From Pararhizobium_B sp963838155 (lineage in GTDB: Bacteria > Pseudomonadota > Alphaproteobacteria > Rhizobiales > Rhizobiaceae): a DNA stretch of 64,000 nucleotides. The stretch lies in NCBI GenBank assembly GCA_963838155.1, contig CAWIQE010000018.1:124001-188000 (forward strand), given 5' to 3'. Position 1 is the first letter of the stretch, and each line of letters starts with the position of its first letter. Below are positions 16,367 to 26,315 of this stretch, piece after piece. A program made the position numbers and the translations under genes. The notes beneath the pieces were generated by a model. The model was not told the DNA's origin and searched no databases. It worked only from the letters and a program-made list of their open reading frames with translations.

Positions 16367-16885
16367 TCAGGCTGCGGGTCGCGACGATCGGCGCCACGCA
16401 TAGGCCGGTGCGCTGGCCGCCGGCCGCGCCGATGGCTGGTAGTGCAACGGTATCCCGGTCAGCCGACCGTCATCGAGACGCTTCAGCGCCACCGGATCGC
16501 TGACGGCGAAGCTGTCGATGCCACAGCGCAACATCAGCGGGATCTGGTCGATCAGGACGTCTCCGACGGCCCGGATTTCGCCCGCGTAGCCGTATCGCGT
16601 TCGGAGCAACGCCGCATGGGAAAACGCGCGACCGTCGCTGAACGCCGGAAACTTGACGGCGATCATCGACAGCCGCGACAGATGCGGCTCCAACTTTGCG
16701 GTGTCGTCGGCCGGCTCCAGGACGACGGCCAGCGGCTTGCCGCTTTCCATCAGGGATTCAGACAGTTCCAGGAACGTCCTCAAGTCGTATATCGGCCCGG
16801 CGGCGCGCTCTTCCTCGGTTTCGGGGATTTCGGCTCCCCACGCGTCGTCCGCGACGAAGCCGGTTTCTTTCCAGATGCGGGTCAT
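16367..16885 (-). CDS. DUF934 family protein of the sulfite-reductase operon
   Basis: A 172-aa soluble protein of the DUF934 family, which is regularly encoded next to alphaproteobacterial cysI/cysH and is thought to assist sulfite or nitrite reduction; its biochemical role is unknown to me. The ATG at 16885 follows the cysI TGA by one base, with GGAGG in the end of cysI. Recognisable parts are YDLRTFLELSES, IAVKFPAFSDGRAFSHA and the C-terminal PLMLRCGIDSF. It is the last gene of cysG-DUF2849-cysI-DUF934. Confidence 0.82.
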   Translation of the reverse strand: MTRIWKETGFVADDAWGAEIPETEEERAAGPIYDLRTFLELSESLMESGKPLAVVLEPADDTAKLEPHLSRLSMIAVKFPAFSDGRAFSHAALLRTRYGYAGEIRAVGDVLIDQIPLMLRCGIDSFAVSDPVALKRLDDGRLTGIPLHYQPSARPAASAPAYAWRRSSRPAA

Positions 16886-16886
16886 G

Positions 16887-18557
<1,671 letters not shown>

Positions 18558-18580
18558 GGAAGGATGCTCTCGCGATCGGT

Positions 18581-18889
18581 TCAGGCGGCGATTCGGCCCT
18601 TGGGACGGTCTGCGGGGAGATAGTCGATCGACGGCCCCTCGGCCCGGATGCGCTCCCGCAGCCGCAGAGGCCGGAGGTGGCCGCCGGCTTCCTCCACGTC
18701 GATGACGTTGACGTCCACGACGCGATTGTCGGCGAGCGCGATGCGGCCGGCTTCCTCGAGCCCGCGCACCGCCTCGTCGTGGCGGGCGACCAGGGCCGCG
18801 TCGATCGTCTCCACCCAGGCGCCGGATGCGTCGAGCCAGACGACGGTTCCGTCACTCAGGCGATTGGCTGTCAGGACCTTGATCGACAT
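18581..18889 (-). CDS. DUF2849 domain protein
   Basis: A 102-aa protein of the DUF2849 family found between cysG and cysI in Hyphomicrobiales. AGGAG lies 8 nt before the ATG. It opens with VLTANRLSDGTVVWLD and contains VIDVEEAGGHLRPLRLRE. The molecular role is unknown; position ties it to siroheme-dependent sulfite reduction. It starts 11 nt after the cysG stop. Confidence 0.85.
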   Translation of the reverse strand: MSIKVLTANRLSDGTVVWLDASGAWVETIDAALVARHDEAVRGLEEAGRIALADNRVVDVNVIDVEEAGGHLRPLRLRERIRAEGPSIDYLPADRPKGRIAA

Positions 18890-18900
18890 TTCGCGTCTCC

Positions 18901-20346
18901 TCAGGCTGCGACGAACGCTTCCGCATCGGCGGAAAGCGGCGACGATTTCTCGAAATTGGCACCGGCGACGGCGTCGCCGATGATCACGATGACCGGACCT
19001 CGGAGGTCCTGGCGCCGTTCCAGCACCGGCAATTCGTCGAGCACGCCGTGGAAGAGCCTGCGCTCTCTCCGGCTGGCGTTCTCCACCACGGCGACGGTGG
19101 TATCCCCGGCAAGCCCGGCCTCCACCAGCCGGCGCGCCACCGCGCTGGCGACCGTGCGCCCCATGTAGACGGCGATGGTCGAGCCGCCGAGGGCCAGGCG
19201 CACCCAGTCGGGCAGCACCCTGCCCTTCAGGTCGTGCCCGGTCGTGAACACCAGCGACGACGCCACGCCCCGCAACGTCAGGGGAAGCTCGAAATCGGCC
19301 GCCGCGGCGAAGGCCGAGGTGACGCCGGGAACGATCTCGTAATCGATGCCTGCCTGCCTCAGCGCGTCCATCTCCTCCGCCGCCCGGCCGAAAATCAGCG
19401 GATCGCCGGATTTGAGGCGGACGACGCGTTTCCCTGCTTTCGCAAGTTCGACCAGAAGATCATTGATTTCATTCTGCGATTTCGAATGGCATCCCTTGCG
19501 CTTTCCGACGGCGTAGCGCTCGGCGTCCCGCCGTCCGAGATCGACGATCCCCTGCGGAACGAGCGCATCGTAGACGAGCGCGTCGGCCTCCATCATCGCG
19601 CGCTGGGCGCGAAGCGTCAGCAAGTCCTCGGCGCCCGGCCCCGCTCCGACCAGCCACACGCGGCCAGGGAGGTCTTCGACGTTGCGCAGCATCCGCGTCG
19701 CCGCGCGACGGGCCGCCGAGACATCGCCGCCGCCGACAGCTTCGGCCGGCGCGCCCGTGAAGAACCGGCGCCAGAAGACCCGCCGCGCCGCGCCGCGCGG
19801 CACCAGCCGTTCGACGGCCGGCCGGTAGCTCATGGCAAGTCGCGCAAGATCGCCGAGTGCGGGCGGAAGCATCCGATCGACCCGCGCCCGGATGATCTGC
19901 GCCAGCACCGGGCCGGCGCCCTCGGTGCCGATGGCGACCGCGACGGGGGCCCGATTGACCAGCGCCGGCGTGAAGAAGTCGCATTCCTCCGGCTGGTCCA
20001 CGGCGTTGGCCGGGATGGATCGCGCACGCGCATCCCTGGCGATGCGGCGGTCGAGGCCGCGGTCGCCCGTGGCCGCGAAGACCAGGACGGCGCCGGCCAT
20101 CTGTGCCGCCTCGTAGGAGGTCCGCACGATCTCGGCGCCTTCGGCTGCGGCAAGAACTGTGAGGTCTTCCGACGGTTCTTCGCCGTAGACGGCGAGCCGG
20201 GCCCGCGTGTTCGACATCAGCCGAAGCTTGGCCTCGGCCTCGGCGCCGCTTCCGAAGATCGCGACGGTCCGTTCTTCCACGCGCACGAAGGCGGGGAAGG
20301 TCGCCAGTTTCCGGTCGTTCTGTGTAGCGGCAGCGTTCCTGAGCAT
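18901..20346 (-). CDS. cysG: siroheme synthase CysG
   Basis: A 481-aa trifunctional enzyme. The N-terminal third is the precorrin-2 dehydrogenase/sirohydrochlorin ferrochelatase (AIFGSGAEAEAKLR near residue 30, AATGDRGLDRRIA near 100); the C-terminal half is uroporphyrinogen-III C-methyltransferase (VWLVGAGPGAEDLLT, RLKSGDPLIFGRAAEE). It turns uroporphyrinogen III into siroheme for the CysI protein of the same operon. I chose the ATG at 20346 because the family starts shortly before the Rossmann motif; the ribosome site is weak. It is divergent from mazG across 230 bp that must hold the operon promoter. Confidence 0.93.
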   Translation of the reverse strand: MLRNAAATQNDRKLATFPAFVRVEERTVAIFGSGAEAEAKLRLMSNTRARLAVYGEEPSEDLTVLAAAEGAEIVRTSYEAAQMAGAVLVFAATGDRGLDRRIARDARARSIPANAVDQPEECDFFTPALVNRAPVAVAIGTEGAGPVLAQIIRARVDRMLPPALGDLARLAMSYRPAVERLVPRGAARRVFWRRFFTGAPAEAVGGGDVSAARRAATRMLRNVEDLPGRVWLVGAGPGAEDLLTLRAQRAMMEADALVYDALVPQGIVDLGRRDAERYAVGKRKGCHSKSQNEINDLLVELAKAGKRVVRLKSGDPLIFGRAAEEMDALRQAGIDYEIVPGVTSAFAAAADFELPLTLRGVASSLVFTTGHDLKGRVLPDWVRLALGGSTIAVYMGRTVASAVARRLVEAGLAGDTTVAVVENASRRERRLFHGVLDELPVLERRQDLRGPVIVIIGDAVAGANFEKSSPLSADAEAFVAA

Positions 20347-20576
20347 GCCGGCGATAATGGCCCTCGCAGCCGCTTTCTTGAAGGAACAGGAATTTCTCGC
20401 AAAAGCTCGCGCTATATCGTTTTGCCAGATTGGCGAGGGAACTGAGCAAAGAAATCCCGGCGGACTTGAAGGGGCACCCGCCGGGCCGGGGCGCAGGCTC
20501 GACGTAATTGTGGACAGTGGAGGCGTCGGGCCACCTGGAAGCCGACATCGACCGACAACCGGACTAGGATCCGCGC

Positions 20577-21401
20577 ATGGACCCTTCAAGCGACATCGAA
20601 CGCCTCATCGAAATCATGGCGGCCCTTCGCCAGCCGGAGACCGGCTGTCCGTGGGACGTTCGCCAGACCTTCGAGACCATAAAGCCCTACACGCTGGAGG
20701 AGGCCTACGAGGTGGCCGACGCGATCGAGCGCGGCGATCTCGCCGACCTCTGCGACGAACTCGGCGACCTCCTGCTGCAGGTCGTCTTCCACGCGCGCAT
20801 GGCCGAGGAAGAGGGCGTCTTCGATTTCGGCGACGTCGTCGAGGCGATCACCCGCAAGATGATCCGGCGGCACCCCCACGTCTTTTCCGCCGGGGATGCG
20901 GCCACGCCGGAGGCGGTGAAGCGTCAATGGGACGAGATCAAGGCCGCCGAAAAGGCCGAACGCGCAGAGCGCCGCCGCAGCCTGGGACTTCCGGAGGCTC
21001 GGGAAAGAGGACTGCTTCGCCACGTCTCGCGCAGCCAGCCCGCCCTCGCCGAGGCCCTGGCGCTGCAGAAGGAAGCCGGCAAGGTCGGCTTCGACTGGAG
21101 CGAGGCGGAGCCCATCCTGGACAAGATCGAGGAGGAGATCGGCGAATTGCGCTCGGCGCTCGCCTCCGGGCAACACGACGCCGTCTCCGACGAACTGGGC
21201 GATCTCATATTTGCCGCCGTCAATCTCGGACGTCATGCCGGCGTCGATTCCGAAATGGCGTTGCGCGGCACCAACACCAAGTTCAGGCGACGCTTCGCCC
21301 ATATCGAAAAGGCCCTGGAAACCCAGGGCCGAAGCCCGGCCGACGCCGATCTCGACACGATGGAAGCGCTCTGGCAGGACGCCAAGACGAGCGAACGCTA
21401 G
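20577..21401 (+). CDS. mazG: nucleoside triphosphate pyrophosphohydrolase MazG
   Basis: A 274-aa all-alpha NTP pyrophosphohydrolase, which removes aberrant nucleotides and can lower ppGpp. CPWDVRQTFETIKPY and the metal motif EEAYEVADAIERGD...DELGDLLLQ identify the first MazG domain; a second (EEEIGELRSA...DELGDLIFAAVN) follows, as in the E. coli enzyme. It is convergent with hflX, with a dispersed repeat in the gap. Confidence 0.93.
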   Translation: MDPSSDIERLIEIMAALRQPETGCPWDVRQTFETIKPYTLEEAYEVADAIERGDLADLCDELGDLLLQVVFHARMAEEEGVFDFGDVVEAITRKMIRRHPHVFSAGDAATPEAVKRQWDEIKAAEKAERAERRRSLGLPEARERGLLRHVSRSQPALAEALALQKEAGKVGFDWSEAEPILDKIEEEIGELRSALASGQHDAVSDELGDLIFAAVNLGRHAGVDSEMALRGTNTKFRRRFAHIEKALETQGRSPADADLDTMEALWQDAKTSER

Positions 21402-21429
21402 ACGACTTCCAGGAGAGCGGTAACCAGGC

Positions 21430-21506
21430 AAAGTTGACGTCCGGAATCGCGTAAAAACAAAGAGATAGAGCCTGTCCGCGATTCCGTGAAGCGTGGACAG
21501 GCTCTA
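21430..21506 (-). repeat. dispersed TAGAGC repeat, copy at hflX 3' end
   Basis: Read on minus: TAG stop of hflX, the hairpin AGAGCCTGTCC (21505-21495) with GGACAGGCTCT (21477-21467), then CTCTTTGTTTTTACGCG and a segment with TCCGGA. Stop codon and terminator-like hairpin are both part of the repeat. Confidence 0.8.
21467..21505 (-). terminator. hairpin downstream of hflX
   Basis: Perfect 11-bp stem with a 17-nt loop, beginning within the hflX stop codon and followed on minus by the T-rich TCTCTTTGTTTTT. It probably ends the ntr-trkA-hfq-hflX transcript. Confidence 0.6.
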
Positions 21507-22868
21507 GCCCGCGACGGAAAGCCGCCGGTCGAGCTCGACGCCGTCATGTTCCGTCAGCCTGAGGTCGAGGTGCACGCTGCCGTCCTCGCGATCCTCGCGG
21601 CCGGTCACCGTCGCATGATCGTAAACCCAGTTCAAAAGCGCCATCTGGCCGACGCCGAGGTCGACTGCGCGATGAACGATGGCGCCGGAAAGAAGAAACT
21701 CGATCCGCTCGAGAAGCGCGTCCAGCCCCTCCCCGGTCTTCGCGGACACGGCGACCGCATTGCCCGCCTGCCCGGCCTTGAGGCGGACGGCGTCGGCCGC
21801 TTCCGCCGGCAGCTTGTCGAGCTTGTTCCACACTTCGACGAAAGGCGTATCGGTAACGTCGGGATCGAGCCCCATGCCCTTCAGGATGCGACCGACGTCG
21901 TCGGCCTGTGCCGCGTTGTCGGGATCGGCCATGTCCCGAACATGCAGCACGAGGTCGGCCTCGAGCACTTCCTCCAGTGTCGCCCGGAAGGCCGCGACGA
22001 GGTGGGTGGGAAGATCCGATATGAAGCCCACGGTGTCGGAGAGGATCACGAGCCTCCCGTGCGGAAGCGTCAGCCGCCGCAAGGTGGGGTCCAGGGTCGC
22101 GAAGAGCATGTCTTCCGCCCGCACGTCCGAGCCCGTCAGCCGGTTGAATAGGGTCGACTTGCCGGCGTTGGTGTATCCGACGAGGGCAACGACCGGATGG
22201 GGTACCTTCTGCCTCTTGGAGCGGTGCAGAGACCGAGTCCGGCGGACCTGCTCGAGCTCCCTCTCGAGCTTGACGATGCGCTCCTGCAGCAGCCGGCGGT
22301 CGGCCTCGATCTGGGTTTCGCCGGGACCGCCCATGAAGCCCGCGCCGCCGCGCTGTCTCTCAAGGTGCGTCCAGCTGCGCACCAGGCGTCCCTTCTGGTA
22401 GTTGAGATGGGCGAGATCGACCTGCAGCACGCCCTCCCGCGTCGAGGCGCGCTGGCCGAAGATCTCCAGGATAAGGCCGGTCCGGTCGATGACCTTGGCG
22501 TTCCAGGCACGTTCGAGATTGCGCTGCTGGACCGCCGTCAGGGGATGGTCGACGATCGCCAGCTGCGTGTCGGCCTCCTTCAGGCGCGCGGCGATCTCCT
22601 CGACCTTGCCCGAGCCGAGCAGCGTCGCCGGCCGCGGCCGGGCGATCGTCACCAGCTCGGCGTTTACGACGTCGAGATCGATGGCCTTGGCAAGGCCGAC
22701 GGCCTCCTCCAGGCGCGCTTCTCCCGTCCGGCTCGCGGTGGCGGACGCGTCCCGCTGCCCCTGCCGCACGGAAACGGCGATGACGAAGGCACGCGACCGC
22801 TCGTCCGGCCCATCGGAGCCGGAAGACTGCGGCGCGGAGATGTCTCTGTCGCTTGGAATGGTGGTCAA
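21504..22868 (-). CDS. hflX: ribosome-associated GTPase HflX
   Basis: A 454-aa GTPase that rescues stalled or heat-damaged 50S ribosomes. The N-terminal HflX domain has RPATLLGSGKVEEIA and NQKGRL-type segments with GGAGFMGGPGETQIE; the G domain has GYTNAGKST (G1), DTVGF (G3) and NKLD (G4). The likely start is TTG at 22868, 8 nt after the hfq stop, because no ATG or GTG lies between hfq and the conserved region. Its stop lies in a dispersed repeat. Confidence 0.9.
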   Translation of the reverse strand: MTTIPSDRDISAPQSSGSDGPDERSRAFVIAVSVRQGQRDASATASRTGEARLEEAVGLAKAIDLDVVNAELVTIARPRPATLLGSGKVEEIAARLKEADTQLAIVDHPLTAVQQRNLERAWNAKVIDRTGLILEIFGQRASTREGVLQVDLAHLNYQKGRLVRSWTHLERQRGGAGFMGGPGETQIEADRRLLQERIVKLERELEQVRRTRSLHRSKRQKVPHPVVALVGYTNAGKSTLFNRLTGSDVRAEDMLFATLDPTLRRLTLPHGRLVILSDTVGFISDLPTHLVAAFRATLEEVLEADLVLHVRDMADPDNAAQADDVGRILKGMGLDPDVTDTPFVEVWNKLDKLPAEAADAVRLKAGQAGNAVAVSAKTGEGLDALLERIEFLLSGAIVHRAVDLGVGQMALLNWVYDHATVTGREDREDGSVHLDLRLTEHDGVELDRRLSVAG

Positions 22869-22876
22869 CCGCCCTT

Positions 22877-23125
22877 TCAGGCGCCCCCGCCGGATTCCTC
22901 GCTCTCGAACATCTGTATCGGTTGTCCCGGCATGATAGTCGAAATTGCGTGCTTGTAGACCAGCTGCGAGTGCCCGTCCCGGCGCAGAAGTACGCAAAAA
23001 TTATCGAATGAAGTAACGACGCCGGTCAACTTCACACCGTTTATCAGAAAGATCGTTAGAGAGATCTTCTGCTTCCGAACAGTATTGAGAAAGAGATCCT
23101 GCAAGTTTTGAGTACGTTCTGCCAT
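22877..23125 (-). CDS. hfq: RNA chaperone Hfq
   Basis: An 82-aa Sm-like protein that helps small RNAs pair with mRNAs. It contains the full Sm1 (NLQDLFLNTVRKQK, FLINGVKLTG) and Sm2 (YKHAISTIMP) motifs. ATG at 23125 gives the family-standard MAERTQNLQD start. Placed between trkA and hflX, as usual in the order; the 290 bp upstream that precede the repeat probably hold its own promoter. Confidence 0.97.
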   Translation of the reverse strand: MAERTQNLQDLFLNTVRKQKISLTIFLINGVKLTGVVTSFDNFCVLLRRDGHSQLVYKHAISTIMPGQPIQMFESEESGGGA

Positions 23126-23419
23126 TGCGTCTCGAAGCTTTCTTTTGTCGCCAGTCCTTCGATGTGACCGGTCGAAATTGTCTCCAGACAATGCAACCAT
23201 TAAGGTTGGTTATCCACCCTGCCCCACGTTAAACTTGGTACCAGTTTGCCAACACCCGCGCAACGCCAAATGATCGAACCCGACGGCCACCAAATTGCGT
23301 CATCCGGTGGATCCTAGACCGCAGACATTCGGAAGTTGTAGGTATGCTCTCGTCTTTTTTCGGGACTTGGAGAAAAGTTTTGCCCGACTTCGGCGGCTGT
23401 CCGCCGAATTCGGTATCTG
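23126..23419. other. upstream region of hfq
   Basis: No gene seen in the 386 bp between hfq and trkA; the left 294 bp are unique DNA and the rest is a dispersed repeat. A hairpin TTCGGCGG-CTGT-CCGCCGAA lies at 23389-23408. The length and unique sequence suggest an hfq promoter, but I cannot pick out -35/-10 boxes with confidence. Confidence 0.45.
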
Positions 23420-23514
23420 GAGCGCTTCGGGGAAAAGTGGAAACCGGTTTTCCGTCCGGAAGCGCGTAAAAACAATGAGGCGAGCCTGTCCGCGTTGAGC
23501 GCGGACAGGCTCTA
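23420..23514 (-). repeat. dispersed TAGAGC repeat, copy at trkA 3' end
   Basis: Read on minus: TAG stop of trkA, GAGCCTGTCCGCG/CGCGGACAGGCTC hairpin, TTGTTTTTACGCG, TTCCGGACGG, AAACCGGTTTCC and finally GAAGCGCTC. It shares this order with the copies at 21430-21506 and 34667-34770. Confidence 0.85.
23482..23512 (-). terminator. hairpin downstream of trkA
   Basis: Perfect 13-bp stem (23482-23494 with 23500-23512) and a 5-nt loop, overlapping the trkA stop codon and followed on minus by TTGTTTTT. Likely attenuates or ends transcription between trkA and hfq. Confidence 0.6.
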
Positions 23515-24888
23515 GAAGAACTCGAGGCTCACCCGGAACATCTGCTCCACGTTGCGGACGGTCTGGACGGTCGCGAACATGACGACGCGGTCCTTGGCCT
23601 TGATGCGAAGCGTACCCTCCGGCCGGATGACCTTCTTTTCCCTCAGGACGGCGCCGATGCGTATGCCGTCCGGCAGGTCCAGTTCGCGCAGCGGCACGCC
23701 GACCAGCGGCGACGTCTCCAGCGCCTCGGCCTCGATCACTTCGGCGGACCCTTTCTGGACGCTGTAGACGGCGCGAATGCGTCCGCGGCGCACGTGCTGG
23801 AGGATCTTCGAGATGGTCACGGCACGCGGATTGATGTGCGCGTCGATGCCGAGGGTCCGCGTGAAATCCTGATAGGAGGGATTGTTTATCAGGGTAAGGT
23901 TGGCCTTGCAGCCGAGGCGCTTCGCCATCACGCTCGACAGGATGTTGACCTGGTCGTCGTTGGTGAGGGCAACCATCAGGTCCGCGTCATGGATATCCGC
24001 CTCGCCCAGGATCTGCTGATCGAGCGAGGAGCCGTGCAGCACCACGGTCCGGCGAAGCCGGTCTGCGATCTCGACGGCGCGCTCGCGCTTGCTCTCGATG
24101 ATCCGCACCCGCGTTCGCGGCTGGCGCTGCTCGATGGCCTGCGCGACGAAAAAGCCGATATTGCCGCCGCCGGCGATGACGATGCGGCCCGCTTCGGTTT
24201 CCTCGTGGCCGAAAAGCCCGAGCGTGCGCCGCACGTGGTCGTGCGCGCAGATCACGTAGGCGAGGTCGCCCGTCTCCAGCTGGTCGTCCGAGCGCGGCAC
24301 GAAAAGCTCCTCGTGGCGCCACACCCCCACCACCGTGGCGTTGAGGTCGGGAAAGAGCTCGCTCAGCTGCTCCAGCGGCGTGTTCACCACCGGGCAGTCC
24401 TCGGTGCATTCGATCGCCACCATGACGACCAGATCGTCGGCAAACCGTACGGCGTCCGTCGCTCCGGGGAGCGCGATGCGGCGCAGCACCATCTTGCCCA
24501 CCTCGACCTCGGGCGAAATGATGACGTCGATCGGCAGATGCTCCCGCGAGAACAGGTCGGAGTAGTGCGTGGCGAGATAGCTCTGGGAACGGATGCGCGC
24601 GATCTTGGTCGGCACGTTGAACAGCGAATGGGCCACCTGGCAGGCGATCATGTTGATCTCGTCGTAGAGCGTCACGGCGACGATCATGTCCGCCTGCTCG
24701 GCGCCCGCCCGGGCGAGCACGTCCGGATGCGCCCCGTGGCCGACATAGCCCCTCACGTCGAGGGTCTCGCGGATGACGTTGACGAGCGAGGGCGACGTGT
24801 CGATCACGGAGACGTCGTTCAATTCCTGTGAGAGCCGCTCGGCGATACCGAACCCGACGCGGCCTGCCCCGCAGATGATGACCTTCAT
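23512..24888 (-). CDS. trkA: Trk potassium uptake regulator TrkA
   Basis: A 458-aa cytoplasmic NAD-binding subunit of the Trk/Ktr potassium uptake system. Two RCK halves are visible: the first Rossmann motif IICGAGRVGFGIAERL at the N-terminus and the second IVIAGGGNIGFFVAQAI near residue 235, each followed by a TrkA-C domain. The membrane subunit TrkH is not in the window. It lies 62 bp after ntrX, keeping the ntrX-trkA-hfq order of Hyphomicrobiales. Confidence 0.95.
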   Translation of the reverse strand: MKVIICGAGRVGFGIAERLSQELNDVSVIDTSPSLVNVIRETLDVRGYVGHGAHPDVLARAGAEQADMIVAVTLYDEINMIACQVAHSLFNVPTKIARIRSQSYLATHYSDLFSREHLPIDVIISPEVEVGKMVLRRIALPGATDAVRFADDLVVMVAIECTEDCPVVNTPLEQLSELFPDLNATVVGVWRHEELFVPRSDDQLETGDLAYVICAHDHVRRTLGLFGHEETEAGRIVIAGGGNIGFFVAQAIEQRQPRTRVRIIESKRERAVEIADRLRRTVVLHGSSLDQQILGEADIHDADLMVALTNDDQVNILSSVMAKRLGCKANLTLINNPSYQDFTRTLGIDAHINPRAVTISKILQHVRRGRIRAVYSVQKGSAEVIEAEALETSPLVGVPLRELDLPDGIRIGAVLREKKVIRPEGTLRIKAKDRVVMFATVQTVRNVEQMFRVSLEFF

Positions 24889-24950
24889 TTCAGACTTCCA
24901 ACAAGGACTTGGGCGGCATCGAACGGAGCATGACGCCGGAAAGACGCGTC

Positions 24951-26315
24951 TTATACGCCAAGAGATTTCAATTTGCGATGGAGCGCGGATCTTTCCATGC
25001 CGACGAATTCGGCCGTGCGCGAGATGTTGCCGCCGAACCTGTTGATCTGGGCCACCAGGTAGTCGCGCTCGAACATCTCCCTCGCCTCCCGAAGCGGCAC
25101 GGTCATGATGTGGTTGTTGCCGTGCGACGGCGTCTTGGGAAGCATGTCTCCGATCTCGGTGGGCAGGAGGTCGGCGGTGATCGGCTTGTCGGTCCCGTCC
25201 GAGCGGACGAGGATGAGGAGCCGCTCGACATTGTTGCGCAGCTGCCGGATGTTCCCCGGCCAGTCATGCGCCTGCAGGACGGCCATGGCGTCGTCGCCGA
25301 TCCTGCGCGGCCTGATGCCGGCCTGCTCGCCGATCTGCCGCATGAAGAGGTCGACGAGGAACGGAATGTCCTCGCGCCGCTCCGCAAGCGACGGCACCCT
25401 GACCGGGACGACGGCCAGGCGGTGATAGAGATCTTCCCGGAACTCGCCCGCAGAAATCATCTCCTCGAGATTGTAGGCGGTCGAGGAGATGATGCGCACG
25501 TCCACCTTGACCCGCTTCGTGCCGCCCACGCGCTCGAACTGCTGGTCGACGAGGACGCGCAGGATCTTGCTCTGCGTGCCGCGCGGCATCTCGCCGACCT
25601 CGTCCAGATAGAGGATGCCGCCATGCGCCTCCTCGAGCGCTCCGACCTTGCGTTCCTGCCCGTTCGACATCTCGGTGCCGAAGAGAGCGACCTCCATCCG
25701 CTCCGGCGTGATCGCGGCGGCATTCAGGGCGACGAACGGCCCCTTGGCCCGTGACGAACGGCGATGGATCATGCGGGCGACCAGCTCCTTGCCGGAGCCG
25801 GACGGCCCGAGGATCATGACCCGGCTGTTGGTCGGCGCGATCTTCTCGATGGTGTTCTTCAGCTGGGTGATGGCCACCGAGGTGCCGATGAGTTCGGTCG
25901 CGTCGCCGGACCTGCGCTTCAGCTCGGTCACCTCGCGTTTCAGGTTGGACGTTTCCAGCGCCCGCTCCGCCACCAGGATCAGCCGGTCCGCCTTGAACGG
26001 CTTCTCGATGAAATCGTAGGCGCCGCGCTTGATCGCGGAAACCGCGGTTTCGATGTTGCCGTGGCCCGAGATCATGACCACCGGGAGATCCGGGTGGCGG
26101 GTCTTGATCTCGTCGAGCAGGGCCAGCCCGTCCAGCCGGCTTCCCTGAAGCCAGATGTCGAGGAACACGAGTCGGGGCACGCGCTCGTTGATCGCCTGCA
26201 GCGCCGAATCGCTGTCGGCCGCTGTCCGTGCTTCGTGCCCTTCGTCGGACAGAATGCCGGAGACGATGTCCCGGATATCTGCCTCGTCGTCGACAACGAG
26301 AATATCAGACGCCAT
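24951..26315 (-). CDS. ntrX: response regulator NtrX
   Basis: A 454-aa NtrC-family response regulator, partner of NtrY. Receiver domain with Asp53 in LVFLDIW; AAA+ domain with GPSGSGKE (Walker A) and GGILYLDEVGEMP (Walker B); C-terminal Fis-type helix-turn-helix (GGNISRTAEFVGMERSALH). The sigma-54 contact loop GAFTGA is not present; the equivalent stretch reads ALFGTEMSNGQ, as is known for alphaproteobacterial NtrX, which suggests it does not act as a classical sigma-54 activator. The ATG at 26315 has AGAGGAAG upstream and overlaps the ntrY end by 11 nt. Confidence 0.95.
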   Translation of the reverse strand: MASDILVVDDEADIRDIVSGILSDEGHEARTAADSDSALQAINERVPRLVFLDIWLQGSRLDGLALLDEIKTRHPDLPVVMISGHGNIETAVSAIKRGAYDFIEKPFKADRLILVAERALETSNLKREVTELKRRSGDATELIGTSVAITQLKNTIEKIAPTNSRVMILGPSGSGKELVARMIHRRSSRAKGPFVALNAAAITPERMEVALFGTEMSNGQERKVGALEEAHGGILYLDEVGEMPRGTQSKILRVLVDQQFERVGGTKRVKVDVRIISSTAYNLEEMISAGEFREDLYHRLAVVPVRVPSLAERREDIPFLVDLFMRQIGEQAGIRPRRIGDDAMAVLQAHDWPGNIRQLRNNVERLLILVRSDGTDKPITADLLPTEIGDMLPKTPSHGNNHIMTVPLREAREMFERDYLVAQINRFGGNISRTAEFVGMERSALHRKLKSLGV

